From Cercophora sp. LCS_1 (Eukaryota > Ascomycota > Sordariomycetes > Sordariales > Lasiosphaeriaceae): a DNA stretch of 64,000 nucleotides. Location of the stretch: contig JAPZLL010000055.1 of assembly GCA_036250225.1 (NCBI GenBank), forward strand, positions 1,697-65,696, given 5' to 3'. Positions 34,738-44,650 of the stretch are shown piece after piece. The translations under genes and the position numbers were made by a program. Below the pieces are notes generated by a model. The model had not been told where the DNA came from and did no database searches. It was given only the letters and a program-made list of their open reading frames with translations. Within the stretch, counting starts at the first letter, position 1, and each line of letters begins with the position of its first letter.

Positions 34738-37700
34738 ATGCGACTTCTTCACATTCACACAGAGTCGCTACGACTTGTCGAGTTTGGAGACAGCGATATC
34801 CCGCCATACGCTATTCTTTCACACACGTGGGGAGCGAAGGAGTGTACATTTCAACACATCAGCGGAGACAATGCTGTGCGATTCGAAAAGGTCAGCAAGA
34901 CGTGCGCCATGGCTGCAAAGGATGGGTTCAAATACGTTTGGATTGATACGTGTTGCATCGACAAGACAAGCAGCGCAGAGCTTTCCGAAGCGATCAACAG
35001 CATGTATCGTTGGTACCAGGACGCCGAAGTCTGCTATGCTTACCTTGCCGACGTGTCATCGATGGAAGATTTCCCGCAAGCCAAATGGTTTAGCAGAGGC
35101 TGGACCCTCCAAGAGCTCCTTGCCTCGCCGGCCGTCGTATTTCTTGACCAGCAATGGCAAGAAATAGGTACCAAGTCAAGTCTACGACAGGAAGTCAGCC
35201 AAGTTACAGGCATACCCGTTCATTTCCTTCTGGGACATGATCTTCACGAAGCCAGCGTCGCGCAAAGAATGTCGTGGGCTTCGAAGAGGGAAACGACAAG
35301 AATTGAGGACCTTGCCTACTGTCTCATGGGTATTTTCAACATCCACATGCCGCTGCTCTATGGGGAGGGGGAAAAGTCGTTCATTAGGCTGCAGGAAGAG
35401 ATCATGAGGGTCGCGGACGATTACAGCCTCTTTGCATGGAAATCCCTTGAGAATCATGGCGGTCTACTGGCACCATCTCCTGCTGCGTTCGTCGACTCTG
35501 GCAATATCGGCTTTAAGCCTTCAGGCGTCTCTAGAAGGGCCCTAACTGTCAACAACCAGGGCATCCACCTGGAGCTCCAGTTCACAGATCAGGGCCACAA
35601 AGGGTTGCATCTTGCCATTCTCCCAGACATACGATGCGAAAGGACAGGTCGAAAAATTGCACTCTACATCAGAGCAAAAACCGAGGCAAAGGACTATTTC
35701 GAAAGGGAGCGAAGCAACACACTTGAACACCTGGATTCCGATGAGCGTCCTTGGCCAGACAGCCTTGCGAAACTTATCTGCATGCGGAACAACCGCCGTA
35801 CACGGAGTCGAAAGCAGAGAAACCCGGATCGGTGTGAACTAAAGCTAGTGGGGATGGGCGGTGATATCGCCCAACACCGGATCCATCTCCAGTCGAACTG
35901 GGATCTGTCGGATGGCGTATTATCGACTGCATTTCCGACCTCTGACGGTATATTCGGCCGACTGCTTATTGTCTGCAATGACGGAACGTGGTTTCAAGCG
36001 CTATTGGAAAATAGGGGACAAAACTTGTCAGCCAACATTATCACCGAATTTCTACCGAATTCAAAGCGATCTTCAAGTTCAACTGTTCGCGGAGTATGGG
36101 AAATTGAGTCGGACCGAATTACCAAGGTGTTTGCCGAGAGGAGGCGCGTCGTCCTAACAACCAGGAGGCAGCTCCGATCGATCGGTGGGCAGCAATACCG
36201 GGTAGCTTTTGTGGAGATCGAATGCACATCCGAGGCGCCAAGTACCGATGCAGATGCGTTTGACCATATCGCGCTGCTGGAGACAACAATTGACGATCAG
36301 AACGCCCTGCTGTCGTACGCCGCTAGTCAAGGACTTCAGACTCTGGCGAGGGAATTGTTAGCCCACAGAGGGGTTGCCGCCGAACCGAGGGCTGAAGAAA
36401 GATGGCCGTCGCTATTTGTAGCGGCGGATAGGGGCCATGAGGGGATCGTCAAACTACTCTTGGCACATACTGGCGTTCCACCCAACTTGACGGATGAGAA
36501 TCAATCAACGCCGATATCTTTGGCGGCAGCAAAGGGACACCTTGCGGTTGTCAAGCTCTTGTTGGCATGTAAAGACATCCGCGTCAATGTGAAGGATAAA
36601 GATGAGCGAACGCCGCTCTGTCTAGCAGCGGCGGGAGGTCATGCAGCGATTGTCAGACTGTTATTGTCTCACATAGATGTCAAGGCCGATATCAAGGACA
36701 AGTTAGGGCAGACACCGTTGTTACTAGCGTCAGCTGGAGGACACGAAGCGGTCGTCAAGCTTTTACTTGCGCGAGATGATGTTGACGCAAACGCAAACGA
36801 CTGGGGTGGACAGACGCCGTTTCTAGCGGCGGCAGCAGGGGGACACTGCGAGGTTGTGGAGGTTTTACTGGCACGAAAGGAAATCAAGGCCGAAATAGAA
36901 GAGAAGGAGGAGCAGCTATCGCGTTCACTAGCAACGGCAGCAGCAAATGGACATTCAGCAGTTGTTGAGCTGTTACAAGCACGTATGGGCATCAAACCGG
37001 CTTTGCCAGATGAGGATCGATGGGCACAACTATGTGACGCATCAGCAGGAGGACATATAGAGGTTGTCGAGCTCTTGTTGGCTCAGGGGATCAAGGCCAA
37101 CGCATCAAGCAAATCTGGGAAGACACCACTACTGCTAGCCGCAGCTGGAGGGCATGAAGCTGTCGCTAGGCTTTTACTGTCTCAGGACAATGTCGATCTC
37201 AACGCAAAAGGTCAGGATGGACGGACGCCATTGCTAGAAGCGGCAGCAGGAGGGCATGAAGCTGTCGCTAGGCTTTTACTGTCTCAGGACAATGTCGATC
37301 TCAACGCAAAAGATCAGGATGGACGGACGCCATTGCTAGAAGCGGCAAAAGGAGGACATGAAGCAGTCGTCAAGCTGCTCCTAGCGCACGGGAGTATCAA
37401 ACCAGACCTAAGCAACCATCATACAACAACACCATTAAGCATGGCAGCAGCGGGGGGTCACGAGGTTATTGTCAGACTTCTACTTGCGCACGGGGATACC
37501 AAGGGAGACTCAAGGGATGACAATCAACAAACACCTCTATGGAAGGCAGCAGATCAAGGACATGAGGCTGTTGTTAAGCTCTTGCTAGGGTGGTGTAGCA
37601 CCATGGCGAGTTCGGCGGAGACAGCAGACTCTCGGAGGCGGACACCACTCCATGCAGCGGCAGCAGGTGGACATGTGGGCGTCGTCAAACTATTGTTGCA

Positions 37701-38988
37701 GCACAATTTCAACGTCAACAGGGTGGACAACCGGAAACAGTCACCTCTTTGGAGTGCGGCGGCGGCAGGACATGAGTCCATGGTTAAGCTACTGCTATCG
37801 TGCAGAGATATCAGGGCCGACCTGAAGGATGAAAAGGGACGAACACCGCTCTGCATTGCAGCAGCAGAGGGACACAAGGTCATCGCTGAGGACCTGCTAG
37901 TAAGGAAAGATGTTGATCCTGATTCGAAGGACAGTTCTCGGCGAACAGCACTTTTCTGGGCGGCACAAGGAGGGTTTGAGCCAATAGTGAAGATGTTACT
38001 GGACTGCGCCAACGTCGAGATCAACCAGAGGGATCGCCATCGGCAAACTCCATTGCATGCAGCAGCGGCTGGGGGGCACAGGCAGGTTGTGGAACTGCTG
38101 TTAAGCTGCAACCGTATCGAAAAAAACCCACCAGATCAGAAGAAACAGACACCACTACATTTGGCTGCGTCAAAAGGGCACCAACACGCTGTCGAGTCGC
38201 TATTAAAACATGATGATATCGCAGTCGACGGTAGGGAAGAGAATGGGAAAACACCATTATTGTTAGCAGCAGCTGGAGGACATGAAGAAGTGGCTAGATT
38301 GCTAACCCGTCGTTCTGCGGATGCGGCCATCAAGGACAACGACAAAAAGACACCGATCCTGGTAGCAGCAACAGGAGGCTACGATGCAGTCGTTGGGCTG
38401 TTGCTGGAATACGATCCCAAGGCCGCCATGAGAACTGAAGATGGGCAGACACTTTTGCATCTAGCAGCCGGAGGAGGACACGAAGCTCTCGTCAAGTTAC
38501 TGCTTTGCCGACATCGACATATTTTCAATGTCACTACAAAAGACAACAGAGGCCAGACACCGCTGCTATTAGCAGCGGCCGGGGGTCACACTGCGATTAT
38601 CGAGTTCCTCCTCGCACAACCAGACGTCAAAGCCAACATGGCAGACAAAAAGAAACAATCCCCGCTTTGGAAAGCTGCAGCTGGCGGGCACGCAGATGCG
38701 GTCAAGCTGCTGCTAGCACGTGCGGACGTCCGGCCAGATTCGCCAGATACCCTGGATCGAACACCACTAAACGTAGCAGCGGCCGGGGGACATCCAGAAG
38801 TTGTGAAATTGCTTCTAGAGACCGGTGATGTTGATCCGAACCACAAAGACTTCTCAAACAAAACTCCACTAGATGCGGCAGTGGAAGCCAAACACGGAGC
38901 AGTAGTCAAATTATTATTACCGGATGGAGCTGAAGGGGCAAACAACAGACGTCGCGACGGCAGGCGGCTAAGGAGGCCCCGCGGATGA
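34738..38988 (+). CDS. HET-domain protein with about 26 ankyrin repeats (HET-E/D-like effector)
   Basis: A single-exon gene. The frame is open from 34663, but the ATG at 34738 matches the family start MRLLHIHTESLRLVEF and gives 1416 residues. The HET domain fills the first 250 residues: YAILSHTWG, YVWIDTCCIDK, SSAELSEAINSMYRWY, GWTLQELLA, then RIEDLAYCLMGIFNIHMPLLYGEG. There is no NACHT domain, and the second part of about 250 residues is unassigned. From about 36300 to the end it consists of tandem 33-34-residue ankyrin units (GGHEAVVKLLLxxxDV...GQTPL), about 26 of them. Units 9 and 10 are almost identical at DNA level. In known HET proteins such repeats read a partner's identity. Everything is intact, so this is probably an active recognition gene. 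Confidence 0.9.
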   Translation: MRLLHIHTESLRLVEFGDSDIPPYAILSHTWGAKECTFQHISGDNAVRFEKVSKTCAMAAKDGFKYVWIDTCCIDKTSSAELSEAINSMYRWYQDAEVCYAYLADVSSMEDFPQAKWFSRGWTLQELLASPAVVFLDQQWQEIGTKSSLRQEVSQVTGIPVHFLLGHDLHEASVAQRMSWASKRETTRIEDLAYCLMGIFNIHMPLLYGEGEKSFIRLQEEIMRVADDYSLFAWKSLENHGGLLAPSPAAFVDSGNIGFKPSGVSRRALTVNNQGIHLELQFTDQGHKGLHLAILPDIRCERTGRKIALYIRAKTEAKDYFERERSNTLEHLDSDERPWPDSLAKLICMRNNRRTRSRKQRNPDRCELKLVGMGGDIAQHRIHLQSNWDLSDGVLSTAFPTSDGIFGRLLIVCNDGTWFQALLENRGQNLSANIITEFLPNSKRSSSSTVRGVWEIESDRITKVFAERRRVVLTTRRQLRSIGGQQYRVAFVEIECTSEAPSTDADAFDHIALLETTIDDQNALLSYAASQGLQTLARELLAHRGVAAEPRAEERWPSLFVAADRGHEGIVKLLLAHTGVPPNLTDENQSTPISLAAAKGHLAVVKLLLACKDIRVNVKDKDERTPLCLAAAGGHAAIVRLLLSHIDVKADIKDKLGQTPLLLASAGGHEAVVKLLLARDDVDANANDWGGQTPFLAAAAGGHCEVVEVLLARKEIKAEIEEKEEQLSRSLATAAANGHSAVVELLQARMGIKPALPDEDRWAQLCDASAGGHIEVVELLLAQGIKANASSKSGKTPLLLAAAGGHEAVARLLLSQDNVDLNAKGQDGRTPLLEAAAGGHEAVARLLLSQDNVDLNAKDQDGRTPLLEAAKGGHEAVVKLLLAHGSIKPDLSNHHTTTPLSMAAAGGHEVIVRLLLAHGDTKGDSRDDNQQTPLWKAADQGHEAVVKLLLGWCSTMASSAETADSRRRTPLHAAAAGGHVGVVKLLLQHNFNVNRVDNRKQSPLWSAAAAGHESMVKLLLSCRDIRADLKDEKGRTPLCIAAAEGHKVIAEDLLVRKDVDPDSKDSSRRTALFWAAQGGFEPIVKMLLDCANVEINQRDRHRQTPLHAAAAGGHRQVVELLLSCNRIEKNPPDQKKQTPLHLAASKGHQHAVESLLKHDDIAVDGREENGKTPLLLAAAGGHEEVARLLTRRSADAAIKDNDKKTPILVAATGGYDAVVGLLLEYDPKAAMRTEDGQTLLHLAAGGGHEALVKLLLCRHRHIFNVTTKDNRGQTPLLLAAAGGHTAIIEFLLAQPDVKANMADKKKQSPLWKAAAGGHADAVKLLLARADVRPDSPDTLDRTPLNVAAAGGHPEVVKLLLETGDVDPNHKDFSNKTPLDAAVEAKHGAVVKLLLPDGAEGANNRRRDGRRLRRPRG
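37151..37354 (+). repeat. Near-identical 102-bp ankyrin-unit duplication
   Basis: Two successive ankyrin units, beginning at 37151 and 37253, differ at only a few bases over 102 bp, while the other units have diverged strongly. This is the pattern of recent unequal crossing-over or gene conversion inside a repeat-based sensor. Confidence 0.88.
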
Positions 38989-39179
38989 AAAAGCCAGTTG
39001 TGCAATCTGGCTGAGTGACTGCATGGTCAGTGTGATGGTTGGAGAGTCAAAGGGGGGAGCGTTGAATTGTCAGCTGGAGAAGAGCAAGCTTAGCAACGAT
39101 GGAGTATCTAGCAATCTACCACGGACCTCTGTGATTTTCTTATTCATAGTAAGCTGAGGTTAGGCTATTGAGCCCGGAT

Positions 39180-39280
39180 TCGTTTCAAACCGCTGAGTGA
39201 CGTCGGCTAGACTCGCCTGTTTGAATGCATCCTGGCTGCCTAGCAGTGATACCATCAAACCCGTTAAATTTCTTAACCAC
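39180..39280 (-). pseudogene. Argonaute MID-domain fragment
   Basis: On the minus strand about 30 residues (LMVSLLGSQDAFKQASLADV, then TQRFE) match the MID segment of the Argonaute at about 32280-32365. DNA identity is clear over about 85 bases (shared GACGTCGGCTAGACTCGCCT). Flanking sequence is not alignable. It is a fragment of a second, decayed Argonaute copy or a duplicated piece of this one. Confidence 0.7.
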
Positions 39281-39296
39281 CTCGGGATTCGTAGTC

Positions 39297-39819
39297 ACCG
39301 GAATGAACTGCAGATCCTAAGCTTCTTGCCGGGGTCTTGCTGTGTAATTTTCCAAACTTGTCTAGCGACGTTTTGAATGATATTGGTAATTTCCCCGTTA
39401 TGGCGGTTACTGGTAATGATGGAGTTGAAGGGCTTGGCATTCGGATCTTCCCCGAGGTGACTGGTGTAGTGTTTTAGGGTTCGGTTGAGAACCTCGCGGA
39501 GAGGGGTACCTCTGTCGTATATAAGGTTACCAGGATGTTTCCGGGCAGTATCGCTAGATCTGAGGTTGTCTTTGAAGTAGTTTGATAAACGAAATGGGGA
39601 CCGGTCCTAGGTTTTAATGGCCTAAACCCCAATATTATTGTTCATGGCCATTACAGGCTGAGTGAGAGCTAGGAGAGAGTCCTTGCCGACCTCGAACTGG
39701 GTATTTGGTTTGCCGGGCCGTTTATGGATCGTCGAAAAGCTTTTGAACATTTCATTCATATCAAATTCAACCGTTATAGCCAGCCACCTATGGAAAGTAC
39801 ACACTTGTCGCTGATCCAA
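39297..39819 (-). pseudogene. Unidentified decayed coding region
   Basis: One minus-strand frame is coding-like for about 170 codons, with only three stops (TAG at 39622-39624, a second TAG 15 bases further on, and a TGA near 39297). It contains stretches such as GKDSLLALTQPVMAMNNNIG and HYTSHLGEDPNAKPFNSIIT. I do not recognise the family. It directly precedes the Argonaute MID fragment on the same strand but does not align convincingly with Argonaute. Confidence 0.35.
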
Positions 39820-39925
39820 TCAAGTTCATCCGGGATGAAACAGCCTCTGCATTCAAAGGGTCGACTTAAACTCGGCCTAGATTGCTCTGGATGGTGATTG
39901 TTGGCTGAATTACTTGAACGGCCAG

Positions 39926-40250
39926 GGTCAGGGTTAGTGTGGCATTGGAAGACTGGCCGGAATTCCGGGGCTTCCTAGTGCCTTGGCATGAGGGGCTGGC
40001 GGTTGCAGCGGTAACCACCACAGCCAACCGTTTGGTGATGGCCATCACATTGGTTGCTCTGAGCCCACCAGGCCTACACAGGGCTGTGGACGGAACGAAT
40101 AATAACAGGAGGCCTCTGGCCGCACCAGATTGCATCTTAGTTTCTTCTCTTCAAGGACTTTCCAGGCCATTGAAGATTATTGTGAATAGAGTCAGTTAGT
40201 GCCCTCAGGGCCACCGATTGATCCAAGCCTGTGTGGTGCGAAGCTTCTGG
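39926..40250 (+). repeat. Dispersed repeat R2, copy b
   Basis: Direct-orientation partner of 15024-15345, which is the HET gene upstream region. The TATA-like box of copy a is replaced by AATAATAACAGG here. No gene follows within 500 bases. Confidence 0.85.
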
Positions 40251-40754
40251 CCTGCCCCACAGCTCAGACTTGTTACATGGGGGGTTGGAAAGTGAGTGTT
40301 TATGGGTAATAGTGAAGTCAACACGTACTTCAGGATCGCGATGAAGTGCGGAGTTAACAGACCCATTTAGTCCCCGCTTTGATATAAAAAAACGCCTAAC
40401 ATGATCCTACACGCATGGACCCCAAGCATTTTCCCTGTACATATGACCCATAGATGCGCCTTGCCTTTCCTTCGGAGGAATCCTAGCTTGTGTATGGTCT
40501 ACTATAACCAGAAATGCGTCTCCGGGACCCGCCGTCTTAGAAGGCTGTGCTGCGTCACCTGCTGGCACGCACTGTTCCACAACATCCGCAGGTAGTTGCT
40601 CTTTCTGGGCTAGCGGCGCTGCCAAACTAGATGCTGCCTAATCAGAGCCTTACCCTAGAACACTCAAGAACAAAATTTCAGGCGTTGAATTCCGCGCTTT
40701 CTTCATGACATCTTTTCCTCTTTCACATCCTGTAGAAGAACGGGAAACACCACA
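40251..40754. other. Intergenic, no supported gene
   Basis: About 500 bases between repeat R2b and the next gene. Nothing was recognised apart from the likely promoter and leader immediately before 40755. Confidence 0.45.
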
Positions 40755-42155
40755 ATGGCGTCGGTAAGCGGGCGCCGCGACGCAATCGATCTCGAAAGGG
40801 GGGAGACCCTGTCCGAGTTGCTACCAGAGCTGCGGCCTGGACCTCCTAAACTTCCAAGGTCGCCAGCGAGAGACCCACTTGCAAGGGCAGGTCAACTTTG
40901 CTTCGTTTGCCTCGACCGTCCTACACACGGGCAATATGCGATCGCTGTCCCGTGCCTCAAGCCGAGCAGGGAACGACAAATACAGCATCGAGTTGTCTTC
41001 GTTGATTCTGACTCTGACGATGAGACTTATGGGAACTGTGACGACGAGGTCACTGACAGTCCAGGAGGTGGGTCTCCTGGTAACGCCGAGGACGATGCCG
41101 ACGCCGGAGTTGGTGAAACCGCCACTGAAAATTCAGGAGAAGGATCTTCTGACAACAACTCGGAGGATTTTGAAGCTGAAGTTGAAACTGCCGGTGACGA
41201 CAACACCCCCAATGGCAGGCCACCGCCCAGGTTAGAGCCGATTTATAGGCCATTGGAGGAATGGGAAAAGGCAGTCGAAGATGACAGAGCGGTCTATGCT
41301 AGGATGGTAGAAACGTGCTTCCGAGATCTGGGTAGCTGGAGGAGGTGGCTTCCTTTCTACGGAGTGGTGAGCGTCAACGAAGTTACCGTAAGTTCACCCC
41401 CTCCCAGTTCCTCTTCATTGGAGATCAGAATGTCTAAGTACTGTTGTAGATCAAATTCGACGGCAGAGTCGGCCCCAATGATCGTTTCTTTGGGCTGATC
41501 GAACCAGTCGACTTGGAGAAGACCAAGGAAGAATGCCACGAGGCAATCAAAAACTGCCCAGTTCCCGGGGACTGGAACGGCTGGGATGAATGTGGTGGCG
41601 CCGGGGAATACCACACTGATGAATGTCAAATGGTGATGGACCACGCACAGAGTGAGTGTTTGGCAGTCGCGGCGGAGAAGGCCAGAGAACGTTTAAAGCG
41701 GATGCGCTTGCTATACTTGCTCAAACAATGCGCTCGAGACCCTGACAGCGCCAATGGCTTGAAAACGCTACTCGGAATGGCTCAGGAGAGCTGCATTTAC
41801 TCAGCCATGTAAGTCTATCTTGTAACCATTTGACACGTACGTCCTGGTATTGACCGCAGTTGCTAGTCGCACTACCCACAGTGGGCGTCAGGATGGCAGG
41901 TTGGAGCTCTCCGGGGGAAACGATGCGTGGATTGGGATTTCAATTCGAGCGTTCCATTTTGTTTTCGGTTGGCAAATGGATCGGATCACTGTGGAACTCC
42001 CATATTGTATTTCAGTGGGACTATTGGGGGTTGGAATTGTTTGGCTTGCTGTCTTGCTGTCAAAAGGAGGTGGTGCTGACTGGAATACTGCATTTGCCTT
42101 TGCCCAGGTGGTTGCGGCATGCATTGCAATATTGTTAACGTCGCTTAGGTACTAG
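40755..42155 (+). CDS. Predicted membrane-anchored acidic protein, unknown function
   Basis: Exons 40755-41387, 41450-41808 and 41867-42155 (introns 62 and 58 nt, both GTAAGT donors) sum to 427 codons in frame. The N-terminus carries a CFVCLDRPTHG element. A long acidic Ser/Asp/Glu-rich, probably disordered region follows (about residues 75-155). The globular middle contains PFYGVVSVNEV, PVPGDWNGWDECGGAG and a basic helix. The C-terminus has two membrane spans (SVGLLGVGIVWLAVLL and AFAQVVAACIAILLTSL). The acceptor of intron 2 was chosen at TTGCTAG because the nearer CGCAG leads straight to a stop. The family is not recognised. Confidence 0.6.
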
Positions 42156-42713
42156 GATGAGATCAGATATAAGTCGGTATTAGGTATCTTGGGGTGGCTG
42201 CAATTCATTCTCTTCAGACGAAGAGTTACCTGTTGGTAATACACGACCAAGTTGTCAAGTGGGCTGTGTCGTTGCCGTTTGTTGTCACCGTTGGCGGGGA
42301 GCGACAGTACGGGGCGTATTGTCAACGACTGTGGCCGAGCAAACACCATCCGGACCTACTCTTAATCTCGGGACTAGGAGGATATAATATAAGTCTGTTC
42401 TGGAGAGGTCCTCATGCTAAACACAGGGTTGTCACGTGCCAGACACGTGATTTGCACATTCGTCCCTGCCTTCCCTAGTTTGAAGCAAGACATCTGCGCT
42501 TGCTCACAGCCTACCCCGCTTCCTCCTGCCATCACTAAGTTGCTGAAAATTTGTGATCCTGGATTCGTCTCACACAACAGTGAAGATAAAGGGAAGCTAG
42601 CTCTCCCGCTAGCCACCGTGAGTTTCCTATGCTGCAACTGTGGCTACAATCTCAAGATAATTACATCAGGTCCAAAATAGCGCTCGTCAAAACTCCTGCC
42701 GCTCCTTGGCTCT
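42156..42713. other. Intergenic, no supported gene
   Basis: About 560 bases between converging features. Short frames only, with no recognisable product. Confidence 0.45.
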
Positions 42714-43347
42714 CTAGGCCGGTGATGAAACTGTAGGTGGGCGGTTGGGGATGTCATCGCTGCTCCGATCCATTGCAATGGACTGTTCCACTAAACGGCG
42801 GTAGAACTTTGCCAAGAGCGGTCTGAGGGTGGGGATGCAGGCGATGACGATGGCCAGGTTGATCTCGACGTTGGCCCAGGACGAGATGCTGACGGCCGCC
42901 CAGGCCGGGTCCCTCATCAGCACTTGGAAGCCGAGGAACTGAAAGCGGAGAAGCGACGCGTCCGACACGGGAATCGAGTGATCCCAAGATGCCTGGATGG
43001 GAAGACAGCGACTCAGGAACACCCACACCAACTTACAGGCGGCCACTGCAATGAGGAGGTATTGATAATAAGCGATAACGTACAGGCACAAACAGTGACG
43101 GCTCTCGAAGAGCGAAGAACTGTCTCCAGCGTCTCCAGCGTCAATTGGGCCGTATGCTTGTGAAGCCAAATCTTGTTTTCATCGTGCCTACCAAAGTGAC
43201 GAGAATAAACCAGTCGGATGCTTCTCAGATGTTGCGAATGTGCCGTCGGGACACGAAACGCAGCGCCACGAACGTAGTCAGGACGGTGACCAGCACCACG
43301 TCGAGCGTAGAAGCTCCGATGCCTGGTGCTGTCCAGGGCCTGTTCAT
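42714..43347 (-). pseudogene. PTH11-type rhodopsin-domain membrane protein, decayed
   Basis: From the ATG at 43347 the minus strand reads MNRPWTAPGIGAS, a first membrane span (DVVLVTVLTTFVALRFVSRR), then a TGA at 43225-43227 inside HIRNI-stop-EASDWFILVTLV, the second span. A second frame (43169-42714) has a later span, LPIQASWD and the family's final block WAAVSISSWANVEINLAIV, then ACIPTLRPLL. The middle spans, normally between the WD motif and the last block, are missing. This is therefore an internally deleted pseudogene. Members of the family are fungal plasma-membrane receptors related to PTH11. The TGA fits CGA-to-TGA change. Confidence 0.7.
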
Positions 43348-43890
43348 CAAGTCAGACAGACGCAGCCCGTCGAGTCGATGTTGAAGAGGCATACGCTCGT
43401 CAATCGCCACCCACTCACTACCACGTTTGATGGTTGCGTCGTTCGCAAAAGGTGCCACTTCCGCTTTGGGGTGACAGTGATATTTTCGTCGATATTGGAG
43501 GAAGTCTAGGCCCAACGTGGCTGACTGAGAGAAGGGCTATCATTGGAGAGATGCACGAAGCTGCCGTGCATGCGGATCAGCCCAGATATACCAGCCACTG
43601 GTGTTCGTCCAAACTGCATATCTTCGGGACGGACACACCACCGAAACTAGCATAGGTCCGTCTACATCCCGCTGCCAAGATTGGGTGGCTAGCTGAGCGG
43701 CCACGCCCTTTGGTGGGTGCAAATGTGGGAAGACAGCCCAGACCGGATATATCAACCCCGTAACCCCTTCCTGCTTGTCTCCAATCTCTTCTCTCTATCT
43801 CTCTCTATCCTACTACCAAACATACCTCAATCTGCCCGCAGAAAGACAGCTACTTCACACCTCTCTCAAAGGCCTTCCCAAGCACCAACG

Positions 43891-44343
43891 ATGTCCGCCA
43901 CCAACCCGATCCCCGCCCTCGACGAAGAACCCGACCCCTTCCATACGCCCCCCTTGTCCAATCCCGAACCCATCGCATTCATCAAAACTGAAACCCCCAA
44001 AGTCTCAGCTACCTACTTCAAAGACACCAAGACCCTTAAGGTCTCCATCACGGGCACCGTCGACTCTGTAGACGTTCAGTCAATTCGGCTGCAGCGCGAC
44101 AGCTTCTTCAAGACGGGATTTAAGTTCCTCGTCTTTCCAACGATCAAGCCTTCAGGGTTGGATGCGCAGAGGCTGAAGCTCACCGGGGCGGCCAAGGTGA
44201 CGGGTGTGGAGATCCCGACCAAGACGACGGGATTTGACGATAAGAAGGTGGTGGTTGTGGCAGACTATGTGGGGAGTAAGCAGACGTATACGGCGCCGGT
44301 GGTGGTTAGTGATAGGGATCCGGAGGGGAAGATTGCGACTTGA
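43891..44343 (+). CDS. Small conserved-looking protein, unknown function
   Basis: An intron-free gene of 150 residues. The ATG at 43891 follows a long CT-rich leader (CTCTCTATCTCTCTC near 43790). The protein is mostly beta-strand-like (VSATYFKDTKTLKVSITGTV; KKVVVVADYVGSKQTYTAPV), soluble and without signal peptide. No family is recognised. Codon use (C/G at third positions in the first half) and lack of decay argue that it is real. Confidence 0.6.
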   Translation: MSATNPIPALDEEPDPFHTPPLSNPEPIAFIKTETPKVSATYFKDTKTLKVSITGTVDSVDVQSIRLQRDSFFKTGFKFLVFPTIKPSGLDAQRLKLTGAAKVTGVEIPTKTTGFDDKKVVVVADYVGSKQTYTAPVVVSDRDPEGKIAT

Positions 44344-44650
44344 TTTTTTTCACGGTCTCTGGGATTGTCTTCCGGCTAGCCGCCATAAGCACGTAGGATA
44401 TCGGAGCTTGTCCAATAAATTGCATGCATCTACACCCCTTTTGCATTCAAGGTTCAAAGTCAATATTCGATCCCTCTTGGCGCATACCCATCAACATCGC
44501 CACTTCATCTGTGTGGAGAGATAGAAGGAGCCAGTCAATTCTTCATCTCGTTATTTTTACCTCACAACCTTTTGCCGTCGCCCCCCCAAACACCCTCAAC
44601 CCTTGTCAGGCAGGCCCCACTCTCGTCTGTTTGTTTACTACCCCTATCCC
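44344..44650. other. Short intergenic between converging genes
   Basis: About 300 bases holding the 3' ends of two convergent genes. Nothing else was seen. Confidence 0.5.

Noticed and set aside
36669..39005. Long minus-strand frames opposite the ankyrin repeats
   Set aside because: They are the mirror of the repeat units (repeated SCPPAAA-type peptides) and have no independent support.
39297..39600. PIWI-domain relic adjoining the MID fragment
   Set aside because: A few residues (GNIL-like, DRGT) recall the PIWI RDG motif, but the alignment does not extend and the order relative to MID would be reversed.
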